64,000 nucleotides of DNA from Nemertoderma westbladi (GCA_032718475.1 JAUCBJ010008522.1:1-64000); one strand, 5' to 3'; shown: positions 1-12,516, counted from the stretch's first letter. The notes: generated from the sequence alone by a model not told the origin. Made by a program: numbers and translations.

Positions 1-899
1 CAAGGGATATGCGTACAAATAAGCGGCCCTTATTAAGGCTTCGATTGGGTTAATAAATAAAACATAAGGTTGTAATATTCTAAAAAACCAGTGTGATATT
101 AAATGCTCTTTAAACAATAAATAGAGATCAAATAACAAATGGACTACACAATTTAAAAACTCGCACAATTTTGTACTTATTATATCGCTTCAAATTAATT
201 CAACAGTGGATATTTGGGGGAAGGGGGAAGTTACAGTGTGCATTCGGGGGAAGTTTGGTGAACTGCATTTATGCAGTGAATCCAAACTTCCCCCTTTTAG
301 ATATCGTATACTTAAGACATGCTCGGTTGTCAGGGAAATAATTGTTACTGTCACACTTTGCTTCCATTTATCCTATCCTTTATTATTACCCCAGTCAGAT
401 AAGAGATAATAATCAGTAAAAACCAAACTAAACTGTCTTTCATGCCCACAAATTTCTAATTAAAGACGGGTGAATGACCATGACCATGGAAATAATTTTA
501 AATATAATCGTATATCAACTATTTGGGGAGGCTTCCAAACCCAAAAACAATTATTTCGTTACATATAATATAGTAAATAACGTTGTATGTTCTTCTTCCT
601 CTCATAATAAAATATATATGAAATATCTCTGATCGCTGTGCCCTGAACATTTCACAACCAAAATGTTTCAGTGTGAAAAGTGTAGGCCTACCACACCCCG
701 CCCAAACAGCCGCAAACGCATAGCCAACAAATTTATCAAAAGTTTACATACATGTTGTGTTCATGACGAGATGAGTGAAAATTGATCGCGTAATATAAAC
801 TAAAAAATTGAGAGTCGGGCCTGGCTCTTCTCCACTTTCTTACCCAATGGAAATGTTGTTGTTATAATCTAATATTGGGGCGGCTTTCTCTCGTTGTTG
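1..899. other. AT-rich intergenic DNA, no gene recognised
   Basis: I see no supported coding region here. The one ORF in it (206-409) runs through an imperfect palindrome and looks accidental. The only structured object is the hairpin at 246-294, listed separately. From about 900 the sequence becomes the 3' end of the minus-strand LINE. Confidence 0.6.
246..294. repeat. Long perfect-arm hairpin
   Basis: GGGGGAAGTTTGG (246-258) is matched by its exact complement CCAAACTTCCCCC (282-294). Inside it lies a second stem, ACTGCAT/ATGCAGT. The two nested stems make a 49-base hairpin with small internal loops. It could be a MITE remnant or a small-RNA precursor; nothing here decides. Confidence 0.7.
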
Positions 900-940
900 T
901 CTTATATTTAAATTATTATATATATATTTTAATTATATAT

Positions 941-3311
941 TTATTCTGAGTTGTAAGAGTCGATGACGATCCGTTTACATCTGCGTTTAAATTGAGCCAA
1001 GGAAGTTGATTGTTTAATTTCCTGAGGTAGGTCATTCCAAAGCGATGGGGCTTGATATATGGCGGTATTTTGAGCATATGATGTTCTAAGCAAGGGCAAA
1101 CGATAATTTGAGGCAGAACGTGTGGGATAAGAGTGAATTTGTCTATTAAAAATAAATTTTGAGCTTAATTCAATTGGCAGTTTTATTAAAGATTTTCTGT
1201 GTTTAAAAGTTAGAGTAACACACTGTAAACGATACATGTCTTCCAGCTTTGGAATGCATAGATGTTTAAATAATGCCTCGGTGTGAGCCTTATGTTTTTT
1301 GAGTAAAATTATTCGAATAATTTTCTTCTGTATTTTTATGAGAGGATCGATGGAATAGCCTGGTGAGCCCCACAGTATTAAACCAAACAACAGATATGGG
1401 CTAACTAGAGTATGGTACAATGTAAGCCGAATTTGTTCTGGAATAAAGTGTTTAATTTTGTTGATAATCCCAATGTTTTTAGAAGTTTTTGAACGTATGT
1501 ATTTTATGTGAGTTTGCCATTTAAGATTATCTGTAATCATAATACCTAAAACTTTTGTGGATTTCACTTGGGAAACCTCAGTACCTAGCATTTGAATCGC
1601 TGGGACAGTTTGATCTTTAGATCTTCAATTTAAATATCATAAAATTAGTTTTGTCAAGATTTAATGTTAGTTTGTTTATTGATAGCCAGTTACAAACATG
1701 TATTAACTCGACGTTTAGGGTATTAATCATTTGAGCAATATTTTTTCCTGACATAAAAATATTCGTATCGTCTGCAAATAGTATAAATTGTAATAGTTTA
1801 GAACATTCCACAATGTCATTAATATATATGAGAAACAAAATTGGGCCCAAAATGGATCCCTGGGGTACACCTATGGTGATTGGTCGAAGTGAGGATGCAT
1901 TCGCACCATATTGAACGTATTGGTATCTGTTGCAGAGATAATTTTTGAACCATTCCAGAGGTGTACCCCGAATTCCATAATCTTCCAATTTTTGACATAG
2001 AATGTTATGGTCGACGGTATCGAAAGCTTTAGATAGGTCTAAAAAATTCCTATTGTCATTTGGGAATTTTCTACAGGGTCTGATAATTCGCTGAAAAGTA
2101 AAGATAGTGCTATATCTGGCGAACGCCCTCTTTGAAACCCAAATTGACGAGATGTTATTATTTTGTATTTTTCTTAATATTATATTAATTGGTTATAAAC
2201 ACACTTTTCAATTAGTTTTGAACAGAAAGGTAGGACACTAACAGGTCTATAATTTATAACGAATTTTTTATTTTTTGCTTTGTAGATAGGAGTAATTTTT
2301 GCTATTTTCATAGCTCTAGGAACAATTCCAGTTTCCAAAGATAAGTTAATTATGTGTAGCAAAGGGTCAGTGATATGATTAAATACTGATTTTATTATAG
2401 ATGGATTTATGAGATCAGGTCCAATTGCTTGTTTATTAGCTAAGGAGGAAACTATATTCTTGAGTTCATCCTTTGAAATTTTTGAGAGAAACATTGATGT
2501 GCATTGCCCACCTGGTAGGTATTTGTAAATCGATTCATTGGTTGAAAGTATTTTTGCTGCTAGTTGTTGCCCAAATGACGAGTAGTGCTCATTGAATCCG
2601 TTTGCAATCTCAGTGCTATCTTCCACAAGTCTATTTTTTATAAGGAACGATGAGGTGTATTCTGATTTTCTTTTATGGGAGGGAATTAGCGACTTTATTA
2701 CACCCCAAGTTTTACTAATATTACCCTTGAAATTTTCGAACAGATCGCTAAACTATAATTTTTTTGCGTTACGGATTACTGTGGTTAGATTATTTGTATA
2801 TTTTATAAAAGTATCTTTAGTGTCCTGTGTTTTATATTTGAGAAAAGTGGAGTAAAGTGGAGTGTTTTGTGCGGATTGAACTAAAAACAGATTCACTTAC
2901 CCATGGTTTAACGGGATTTATAATAAGTATTTTCTTAAGTGGAAAGTGTTGATTATAAAGTTCCTGATAAATCGATATGAAGTTATCGTAAGCGGTATCT
3001 GGATTGTCAGATTCCATAACGTGCTTCCACCCCACCTTAGTTACAATCTGAATATCTTCTTTGAAGTGGGTTGTGTTCGATTTTTAATGGTCACGTCGAT
3101 AGTAAAACTTCGGGGCGGTAGCGCGAATAGAATTTGGAATGTCACAAAACGTTATGATAGGTAAATGATCTGAAATATTGGCTAACAAGATTCCAGTATA
3201 TTTAATGGTAGTGTAGTCATTAGTTAAAATATTATCAATTGAGGTTGCAGTGTGATCCGTAATTCGTGTTGGTTTGTTAACTAGTGGAACGAAAAATGTT
3301 TGATTTAATAA
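941..3311 (-). pseudogene. LINE ORF2, endonuclease end + RT + C-terminus, frameshifted
   Basis: The coding traces fall in several frames. The endonuclease C-terminus ends near 3084 (motifs VNKPTRITDH and SDHLPII). A linker follows at 2832-3035. RT finger and palm are at 2180-2626 (INYRPVSVLPF) and around 1990-2050 ([11 protein letters not shown]). The RT catalytic block is at 1617-1988 ([18 protein letters not shown]). The thumb and C-terminus are at 941-1591 (ending in a typical LWNDLP motif at about 1020-1060). Frame changes near 1600, 2100 and 2830 make this a dead copy. Function in the family is target-primed reverse transcription of the element's own RNA. Confidence 0.85.
3307..3311. repeat. 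Target-site duplication AATAA, left (BEL-1)
   Basis: AATAA directly precedes the TGTAAAAGC start of the 5' LTR and is repeated at 13689-13693 directly after the 3' LTR. Five bases fits BEL/Pao integration. Confidence 0.9.
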
Positions 3312-4150
3312 TGTAAAAGCTTTTGCGGATATACTCAGTCCCCCTCGCCCGCAAGGTACCGTTATAGGTGTTTTAACGGACATAAAAGTCATTCTTCGAT
3401 ATGTGTGCTTTGGTGGACATGGTAAGGCAAAAATACATTATTCAACATACATTATTATACTGCTATTTACTGTTGTCATATTTTGTATCAGTTGGTTGAA
3501 TATTATTTGGAGAACATCTATAAAGAACCCAAATTTCCCAATTTTCTTGATACACTACAGGTTAGAGAGACGGGTTACATATAGCAATTGCGACTTATAT
3601 TATTGTGGTTTGTAGTGAATTTAATGCTATTTGATAAGCACTGCATGAGTCAGTTGCTGTTCTCTTTATATATGATAAAATTCATTGACGGTCGGCAAAT
3701 TAGTGAGCAGTATTGTGTGTTACCGGTAGTGTGCATGATTGTGGCTGATAACTAAGCATTTCCTAAAGAATGCGCCTCATACGTGAATCATAAGCCTTAC
3801 CGACTTACCGTTGTGTTTAGTACAAGTCATATCTCTGTTTACCTAGATAGAGCGCCACGTCCTAAAGGAACTGTTAATATTTCCCGAAAGTGAATAATAT
3901 TAGTCAGAAATTATTTATTAACGATCAATCGAATAATACAGTAAGCTTACACTGCAATAATAATCTAAGCCCTCAGAATCCAGTCTCCTGGGTATATCCA
4001 GCGGGTGAATGGACGCGCACTAGGCTGGCTTCTGCTAATGTTGTGTTTATTGGTATTAAATATTTGTCAATTTCTAAAGTCTATTTATAAATCAAAAGAC
4101 ATATAAATTTTGGCAGGTTAAACTGCTAAAGGTCTTCAAAAGCGCATACA
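3312..4150 (+). repeat. BEL-1 5' LTR (internally deleted)
   Basis: It matches the 3' LTR at 12517-13688 almost base for base from the TGTAAAAGC start and again from about 3440 (equivalent to 12980) to the end, but lacks about 333 bp between. The missing block has counterparts in the BEL-2 LTRs, so this is a deletion here rather than an insertion there. If that block carries promoter sequence, this copy is transcriptionally impaired. Confidence 0.9.
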
Positions 4151-4215
4151 ATAACAGTTATTGTCTTTATTGCAGTAAGCAATAAAGTTGAAAGTACCGG
4201 TCGACCGGTAAACCT

Positions 4216-4329
4216 GAACCGGTACTGCTGTAGGTCCGTAGGCCCAACTGCCAGAATCGGTACTGCTGTAGGTCCGTAGGCCCAACTGCCAGAATCGGTA
4301 CTGCTGTAGGTCTGTAGGCCCAACTGTCC
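4216..4329. repeat. 38-bp tandem repeat, about 3 units
   Basis: The unit contains GGTCCGTAGGCCCAACTG and is repeated nearly exactly. It lies just after the 5' LTR of BEL-1. Confidence 0.85.
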
Positions 4330-4499
4330 TAACTGGTACTTCCAGTATAAGTACATTAGTATTATTCGATTTTGATTATTGTATACCGGTAGGTCTTAAT
4401 ACTTAATCAGGGAACGGCCGCCCTGGTTTTTTATTGAGATTTTACTTATTTCTGTCGGTTTTATTTACATGTAAGTTAATATTGAGCTGAAGACGTGTA

Positions 4500-5060
4500 A
4501 GTCTGCTCAGATTGTTCAGATAACTGTAGGCCGGACTGTTGTCGGATTGTTGTTGGGTTTGGAGAGATTACGGCGTGTGTAGAGTTTGTCTGATAAAGTG
4601 CCAGTTAGTAAGTTGGGGCAGCCAGAGCTGTAAGGTCAATCCCCTCTTAAAGAATAAGTCGTACTACCGTGTTAGAACGCATACTAACTAACCATTTCGG
4701 AATCTGCATATACTGTAGTTTATTTAGGCTTGACAGTATTCTGCCAGCGTTTTAGCCTGTGTTTGTTTGTGTGGTCTGTTCAGGTACCGTAATAGTTATT
4801 ACTCAGATATTTTGTAGGCTGGATTGTTGTCTAGCTATTATTAGGTCTGAAGAGATTGCTGCGTGTGTAGAGTTTGTCTGATAAAGTGCCAGTTAGTAAG
4901 TTGGGGCAGCCATAGCTGTAAGGTCAATCCCCTCTTAAAGAATAAGTCGTACTACCGTGTTAGAACGCATACTAACTAACCATTTTGGAATCTACACATA
5001 CTGTAGTTTACTTAGGCTTGGTGGTAGTCTGCCAGCGTTTGGTTTGTATTTTGTTTGAGT
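4500..5060. repeat. About 300-bp leader block, two tandem copies
   Basis: Both copies contain GCCAGTTAGTAAGTTGGGGC and the same 100+ bp downstream. They differ by scattered substitutions. The same duplicated block is present in BEL-2 near 45400-46080 on the minus strand. Confidence 0.85.
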
Positions 5061-6386
5061 ATTCTGTACGGGTAGCGTAATATTTATTATTCAGAGTTTA
5101 CGCGATTATTCGCAACATTCATGTCCCCAAGTTTATTCCTACAGTAATTGTGCTTGTTACACATACCGTTATAGTTAAATTAACCCCGGTACTACACGGG
5201 CTGCTTGGCGTAGGAAAAGACTGGTGATTTTGTGCACCGGTCACTCCAGCAGATGCCGTGGTTCTTTTAACTGTTCAAGTATATTTAACTGCTAGTTATT
5301 TGTTTTTAATAAGTACTTGTACCTAATTTAGGGTTTGGTGTACAGTGCTTTCCGAAAGTAATTAGTGTGTAGGCAGTGTATTGTGTTGTAAAGTGGTTAA
5401 TAGGCACGTTGGATCTGGTAGTCCGCGGTAATTAACTTCCAGGTAGGAACACTCCGTGATACATAACGTAGTACCTATAGCGATACGGCTATAGGTCGTC
5501 AGGCGGTGGTATTTTTCCTATCTGGACAGTGCAATATATTTACTACTACTTATTATTTTCAAATACCGTAGTACCCTGTCCGTTGTAATAACCAGAATTC
5601 TAACCCTTTGTTAGGCTGGTTTGTAGACTTCCTGTAAAATTACCCTAAAATTTCGCACGTAATATTTTTGTTGTGTTTAATTAGAGATTTAATCTCACCC
5701 GTATCGTAAGTAATTTGTAGTATTAAGTAACTTAGGTAAATTAGAATAATCTGTTTTAGTGTCCCATAAGTAGCACTTCACTGAGAGCGTACAGCTTCTG
5801 TGTAGTGACTCCCCCAGAAATAATAACATTTATTTCAAATATTGACAAAACCCATTTTAAACGGGTATATATCTATTATAAATCAACTCAAACGATTTAT
5901 AAATAGTAGGCCTGCCATACAACAACTAGGTCTCAATATCAGTTGGACTACTGCTTAAATAACGGTAATAAAGTAAGTTAAAGTAACTAAGTAACCTTTA
6001 AAATTCAGAAATTCAATTATTTAAATAATTGATATACCGGTATCCACGATAGGCCTATTATATTTATTTCTATAAAGTTGGGCTGAAATCATACCGGTAT
6101 TCTGTAATTAATTCTAGTTTATAATTATACTTATATATACTATAAGTGTAAGCTGCATACCGGTATTCACGATAGGCCTATTATATATTTATATATATTT
6201 GTGCTAAAATTATATACCGGTACTCTGTGACAAACCTAGTTTACAATACTTCTATATATTATAAGTGTATACCGGTATTCTAATATACTGTAATAAATTA
6301 ACGGTACTAGGCCAACGGTCATACTGAATTACTAGACTTGCTTTAACTGTAACTATAGCAGTAGGCATTCAACCGTATAGCTAAAC

Positions 6387-8300
6387 ATGTCTGACACCCA
6401 GCAAAACCTGTCAGACAGTCTAATCGATACAACCATCTGTGACACAGATAGGAGTGTGGAGCGATTAAGAAAGGAGTTCAGCTCACCTCCTACTGAAAGA
6501 AAGGTCATCCCTCCAGTAGTAGTATCAGACCCTAAGCTAATCCAACACCGTAGGTCTATCATCGGCACTCGGGCCCAAGTCAAACGGAACCAGGAAGCAG
6601 CTGTCCAGCAGCAGCAACAGCCTAGTCAAGAAACTCGTTCCCAGCGACCCGATAGCTCCAGTAGTTCGGATACTGTAGAGCTGACCCCCGAACGCGGAGT
6701 GCAGATGGCGGCTACAGCCTACTCGGATCCCCTTCTCACCCTTCCTGCCGCAGTGCTAACTACTATATTGATCGCGGTGGAGGAACATCAAGCCGATTGG
6801 GCGAGAAGTAAGCGAGCGACCCAAGATAGTTATGCGGGATACGCCAGGGAAGAATTGATGTCTATTGTCGAGTCACAATGGAACTTTCCCGGACCCGGAC
6901 TCCCGTTAGATTTGTCCGAAGCTACTTGGGAAGATATACACAGGATGGGAGTGACTAAAGATACAATGGATCCAGCTGTTTGGAAGAGGTCGGCAGCAGG
7001 ATATGTGCAGGGATTCTTCGGCTCCTTAGAGCGATTGGAAGAACAACTGTTTCGACAACCCCAAGGACCTCAAGAGCAGGAAGAGCTGCTTTATCAAGTA
7101 CGCGAAAGAACCCTACGCATTAGACTAATCTTATCAGCCTTTGAGGAAACTTCCAAAAGAAGACAGGACACGTCGCTGCAGGTTGCTGTCAAAACTTGGT
7201 TCCAGCGGGTAGGTCTCAAAGTACAAGAAACGGCCCAGTGGAAATCCCAGCTGGCTGAGAGACTAACCTATGAAGAACCAACCGATGCCACCCTTTCTCA
7301 AGTGGAAAGCGAAGTGACCGCAGAGAGACCACGAACGAGAGACGCCATCGACATTTATCTGTCCGACTATCAGCGATTCCTAGGAGACGAAGAGTTGAGG
7401 AGACGGCTGTCTGGACTTTCCCCTCATAGTGAAGGAACCCAGCTTGTGTTGGACTCAATCGATGCTGAAATGTTAGCTGCAAACCAAGCTAAATTTGATG
7501 AAAAACTTCGCCTCGCTAGAGTCCAGGAAGAAGAAGTAAAGAAAAGACGGATAGAGGACCGAAAAGCAGCGGCAATCGCAGAAGCAGAAGCGGAAAGAAA
7601 GGAGGCAGCGGCAATGGCAGAAGCAGAAGCAGAAAGAAAGGCGGCAAAGGCAATCGCAGAGGTAGAGGCGGAAAGAAAGGCGGCAAAGGCAGTGGCAGAA
7701 GCAGAACGGAGAGCGTCTGAGCAGACTACCCAACTGGAGTTGGAAAATCTGCAAGAGACGCAAGACAACATAAATAAACAGTTAACTGCTAGTCGAATGC
7801 AGATGATGAGACGATCTACTCCAAAACGCCAGGGATACACATCATCGGAGGAAAGCGAAACCACCGATCCTGAAGGCGGAGGAAATAGATCTCGTCTAAG
7901 CAGGCGTAGAAAAACATCTCACCGCCACAAATTGCCTGATTTGCCCCCGGCGGTTAGAAGACAACTAACTAGCACAGACTTAGGTAGTACAGAACCCACA
8001 GAACAAATTATTCAGGTCAAAAGACTCCCTACAATAGTTGATGAGCCTGAAATAATTAGGCCTGTCGTTCCCAAAGTCACTCCTGTGCTAGAGACCCCTG
8101 TACTTCCAGAGCTTAACTCTAAATTCCCTTTACACAGTACTACACTGCCTGTACCCGGTAGAACAGTCCATGAGAATATCCCTGTCCTGGAAGCTGAGAG
8201 AGAAATCAAAGATTTGTCTCCTGTCGTCCCGCGTCAGCCCGCTACAATGTTGGCGACTCCCGCTTCGGCGGTCGAGTGGGTAGAGGAGGGACGGGGATGA
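6387..8300 (+). pseudogene. BEL-1 gag, N-terminal part (frameshifted)
   Basis: A 637-codon ORF starting ATG in frame with the family N-terminus (MSDTQQNLSDSL; BEL-2 begins MSDTKRALSDSL). The N-terminal third is Ser/Pro/Gln-rich. A helical region follows. From about residue 365 to 465 there is a highly charged Ala/Glu/Arg/Lys coiled coil built from repeats like AEAERKAA. A basic Arg/Ser segment and a Pro/Val-rich linker follow. The ORF stops at 8300, where a small deletion relative to BEL-2 shifts the frame; the rest of gag runs on in the next ORF. In life this would be the structural polyprotein that assembles the intracellular particle. Confidence 0.85.
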
Positions 8301-11300
8301 ATCTCCTGCTCGGACAGATGCAGGAGACTGTCCACCAACTTAAGGGAACCGTAAGGGAAGGTAGGGCAGAATTGCAAGAAGTGCAGCAAAGTATCGCGCT
8401 AGAACGCGACAAATTAGTCAATATACAAAAAGGTATACCAATACCCCCTGTAAAATTGTGTCAACCTGTTAGGTCTGAAGTATTACATGCGCAAGGTGTG
8501 GAGCCTACACGCATCTATACTGCTAGTGAAGTAGAAACTCCTATAGCAAACCCTATTAAGGGTGATTATAGACCTGTTGTTAATGATATTCCCTATAGAC
8601 CTGATAATGATCCGAGAAATTTATATACCGATAATTCGATATTAAATAACACGATGGCCCAAGAAAGCTTTACGCGTCAGATGGCTAGAACAGAAGCCCG
8701 CCAAGCGGTCAAAGTGGGAGAGATCGTCAAATTCAATGGAGATGAGATGAAATGGTTACCTTTCAACGAATATTACAAAGACAGCATACAGAACTCTGTG
8801 CTATCTAACGGAGAGAAACTTAGGTTCCTCATCAAGTGCTTGGAAGGACCTCCCAAGTTAATGGCGTTAAAGTTTATTGGACATCCAGAAGGATTAAGAC
8901 AAGTTTGGGATACATTAAACATCAGGTATGGTAACAAGGATAACATAGCTAAGTATTTGTATGCAAAATTAGTAGCCCCCCGAAACTTCCTTAGTAACGG
9001 GATTATAGAGTTTTCCGATGAGATTCAGGAGATCTGTAGACAATTGGACTGGTTAGGTAAGTCTCATGAATATCAGAGTTCCATGGTTATTGGAGCAGTA
9101 GTCTCTACTTTACCAAAGGGTGGAGTATGTACACGCTGGGACAAGAAAGTGTTGTACATGAATGAACAACAACGACGAAGCCCTACCATGGCTGATCTCA
9201 TGTCCTTCTTAGATGGTGAGGTAAAACTACAACTCATCAAGCAGTCCAGAGAGAAAACATCGGAAAATAAGGTAAGTGAGAAACCCGTTTCTAGGAGAAG
9301 AGTAACACCAGTGTGTTACACTGACGACGGCGAAAGCCAAGCTTCTCAAGAAGAGGACAGCGGGAAAGACACTGACCGATCTTATTACGTTAGCAAAACC
9401 TCAAAAGACGTAAGTAAATACAAGGCTCGAAACAACGATAGGAGAGAACAGGTTGCCAAGACCCCTCCTCAGTCTCCTAACGGAATGCACCGAAGAAAGC
9501 CCGAAGAAAGAACGAGAGTGCATCAAGTTACCCAAGGTAAAGTGAGTAACATAAAACCTAACTGTGCGCTGTGCGACGGGACCCACCGTTTGAGTGCGTG
9601 TGCTGAATTTCTAAAGAAATCCCTTGTAGACAGACGTGCAGTCGTGTGGGATAAGCGGTTATGCTATAATTGCCTCAGACCAGGACACCAACGGCGAACC
9701 TGTTACTCCGACGTAAAGTGTGCAAAGTGTGGCGCGAAACATCACATCTTGTTACACAGTGAGTTCGAACGAGACAAACCGAGTCAGGTAAGTGAGCCCG
9801 AACTACATGTCCAATTCAGTGATGTAAATGACACTGATCAAGAATCTGAGATGGAAGGATTCTATACTGACGAATTCTCCGACGCCAACGAATCCTGTTA
9901 CCTAATCAATACCGCGGTGTATCGAGCACTTACTTATGAAAAGGACACCGAAAATGAGTTCCCCCCAACTACCTTTGACAGACAACCATCTTGGAAAGCT
10001 CCAACTTCCAACGTAGGAATCAGAGAATTTCCTGTAGTGCAGGTAAGAGTTCACGGTCCTAACAAAAGTTACATAGTGAACGCCCTCCTTGACTCCGGCA
10101 GCACAGGAACATTCATCGATCAAGAACTAGCCGAAGACATCTTTGCTGGACAACCCAAATTCCGGACTAAATTGAATATGTCAGGAATTATGCAGGTTTG
10201 GAAATCTACCCTAACGGCAGATTACTATGTAGGTGTGTTGTCCACCCCCCAGGATAAATTAGGAGCACAAGGTATAAGGTCGGTAAAAATGGTGGCTATA
10301 AAGAACTTCGCTACTACTCAAGCAGACCTTTATAATTGGGACGAGGATGAGAGCATCCAACATCTTAAGATACCTCGATTCCAGACAGATCATCCTGGAG
10401 TGCAAATACTCATCGGCCAAAACGCGCATGAGGCGCTCGAGACATTGGAGAAACGGCCTGCTCAACCGCAGCCACTGCAAACCTATGCGGTAAGAACTAG
10501 AGTAGGTTGGTACTTTACTGGCCCTTCCCGCAGAACTCTCGAAGAGAGAATGCCACAAGAACGAATATACCAAGTAAACGATTGGGAAGTGGAGAGCAGT
10601 GAGGTGGAAGAACTAACTGAGGGAACACCATACTCCTCAGATAATGACGACATCTACCAACTCTTCGATGAAGAGAACACAATCGACCTACTTACAGAAA
10701 ACAAAACGTGGAAAAACCAGGTGAACCTATGTCAACTGATTCGCCCATCGGGACCCATTGATTACAATGACGAACTAAATGATGAGATAGAGCGCTGCAA
10801 TGCTAGAACTCGGGACGAACTCGCCGTACGATTCTTTACTCAAGAACTGGTAGAGCCCAATTCATACGATAAGGCCCTATCGATAGAAGAAGAAAGAGCC
10901 AAGCAAATCCAGGAAACAACTACACGTTTTTTAAAAGACCAAGGTAGATATGAAATCAGCCTACCATTTCGAAAACGAGAACCTAGATTTATAAATAACA
11001 GACCCTTGGCAGAGAAAAGAATCGCTCAATTGCATCGACGCCTTACGGCTAATGCTTCAGCTAAAGAAATGTACCAAACTCAGTTGAAGAAATTTATAAC
11101 AAAGGGATACGCGGAGCGAGTACCGGAAGGAACACCAGTGACTGAGAGAACGTATTACTTAACACATCATTACGTTCCTAAACCCGGTAAACCCCACGAA
11201 GTACGAGTCGTATTCGATGGCTCCGCTCTGTATATGGGCCAATCCCTCAATTCCGAGATGTTACCAGGACCCAACTTACTCCAATCTTTGTTGGGAATAC

Positions 11301-11995
11301 TTTTAAGATTAAGACAATATTCCATCGCGTTCGCCTCCGATATAGAAGGAATGTTCTTACAAGTCAAGGCGCTGGATAGAGATAGAGACAGCCTGAGATT
11401 TCTGTGGTGGCCTGAAGGAGACCTCAACCAGAAACCGGTAGAGTACTGGATGACCATCCAGGCTTTTGGGATCATATCAAGCCCTTCCAACGCCTGCTCC
11501 GTGGTGCGAACCACTGCGAATGACAACCGAGACGCCTTCTCCAAAGAGGTGATAGACAACATCAAACGTAATATATACATGGACGACAATTTAAGGTCCC
11601 TTCCATCAGTAGAAGAAGCCAAAGATGTCGCGAAAGGAACGGTAGAGTGTTTGAAAAGAGGTGGATTTCGACTGACGAAATTCACCAGCAACTCCCGTGA
11701 GTTTCTGGAAGCGATACCGGTAGAAGACCGAGGAGCGAAAGACTTAGATTTAATAAAGGACGATCTTCCAGAAACCAAGACGCTTGGCTTGAAGTGGGAC
11801 ACTGAAAGAGATATCCTGTTTTTTCAGCTAAAACAGCGAGATAATCCAGTTCGGACAAAACGGATTTGTTTAAGTATCCTGAGCACTTATTTCGACCCAT
11901 TGGGATTTATTAGCCCAGTTATATTGATTGCTCGGAGTTTAGTCCTTAAGTTAGTGTTAGTGTTAATCCTAGCGACCTTCATTCCTATAACTTAA
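8276..11995 (+). pseudogene. BEL-1 gag C-terminus + protease + reverse transcriptase
   Basis: A 1239-codon ORF continuing gag in the -1 frame. Domains in order: coiled-coil end and linker; capsid-like region (motif KFNGDEMKWLPF, near residue 155); two zinc knuckles around residues 430-495 (CALCDGTHRLSAC, CYNCLRPGHQRRTC, CAKCGAKHH); aspartic protease with DSGSTGTFID (about 605); then a BEL-type RT with FASDIEGMFLQV and the catalytic YMDD (about 1090-1100). After SILSTYFDPLGFISPV, a conserved BEL motif following RT, the frame degenerates at a GTTAGT micro-repeat and stops. RNase H and integrase are absent, so this copy cannot integrate by itself. Confidence 0.9.
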
Positions 11996-12438
11996 TCAAT
12001 TATATCCGTCAGGATCCGGACTATGGAGACCTATTTGTTAACTCACACCCCGAGTTACAGGAAGTATATCGACGGCCTTACGAATACCGAGCCCGCGAAC
12101 GCGAGTTGGAAAGAACCATTAAACCCCGGAGGTTTCTAACTGCCTATGGTCCACCCACGGCTCTCGTTCAGACCACTCGTAAAGGACCCGTAAGAGCGGC
12201 TGTCTTAAAACGAGCTCTCAAAGCCGTTAGACCCCTCTCCCCCGACGTTGATGTCAATCAACCCGGTACTTCGACTGGCGGATACACCGACCATAATCCT
12301 ACACCCTCTGATGCAATCATATTGCACCCTTCACCCAGGAGTTATAGCCCTCCTTGTAAAGTGGCTCGCCCCAAAGAGAAAAAGACTCTGGCTAGCTTTA
12401 AAAAACTGCGTAAACGCCGTCCGCGCAAGAAAGACTAA
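11996..12438 (+). pseudogene. BEL-1 pol C-terminal remnant
   Basis: Open in one frame from about 11950 to the TAA at 12436-12438. Sequence includes QDPDYGDLFVNSHPEL and ends in a very basic Lys/Arg tail (KKLRKRRPRKKD). A homologous tail occurs in BEL-2 near 30540-30660 (minus), so it is the genuine 3' end of the family coding region. The junction with RT at about 11950-12000 is where RNase H and integrase have been lost. The basic tail might be a nuclear-targeting or nucleic-acid-binding segment; that is inference. Confidence 0.7.
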
Positions 12439-12507
12439 CTGTTTAGAGTATTTACATATATTAGAAACTGTGATTTTTGTATATTTATAAACTTGAATCC
12501 CATTTTC

Positions 12508-12516
12508 TGGGAGCGG
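12508..12516 (+). other. Polypurine tract of BEL-1
   Basis: TGGGAGCGG directly precedes the 3' LTR start. The complement of the same tract (CCGCTCCCA) borders the BEL-2 3' LTR at 30452-30460. It would prime plus-strand DNA synthesis. Confidence 0.75.

Larger units (their letters stand above)
900..3311 (-). mobile_element. Non-LTR retrotransposon (LINE-1st), 3' part
   Basis: This is the 3' part of an old LINE lying on the minus strand. Reading from 3311 downwards it carries the end of an APE endonuclease domain, a linker, the reverse transcriptase and a C-terminal region. Its 5' part continues at 13694-14022, because a BEL/Pao element (3312-13688) landed in the endonuclease domain. The 3' end is an AT-rich tail near 900-940. 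Motif style (FADDTNIF, the block beginning GIMITDNLKW) suggests the CR1/L2/Nimb/jockey side of the LINE tree; the exact clade is not assigned. Confidence 0.85.
4151..6386 (+). other. BEL-1 5' leader with tandem repeats
   Basis: Non-coding leader between LTR and gag. It contains a 38-bp unit about three times (4216-4329), a roughly 300-bp block twice (about 4500-4790 and 4790-5060; shared core includes GTGTGTAGAGTTTGTCTGAT), and a roughly 125-bp AT-rich unit about twice (6020-6290) with TACCGGTAT and ATAGGCCTAT motifs. The BEL-2 leader at 44134-46375 shows the duplicated 300-bp block in the opposite orientation, so the duplication is a family trait. No standard tRNA primer site is obvious after the LTR. 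Confidence 0.8.

Noticed and set aside
7424-7864. Antisense ORFs over the gag coiled coil
   Set aside because: Produced by the Ala/Glu repeat on the other strand; Ser/Ala or Cys/Phe low complexity.
8276-8300. Programmed frameshift between BEL-1 gag ORFs
   Set aside because: BEL-2 carries the region in one frame with additional residues, so the BEL-1 break is a deletion, not a signal.
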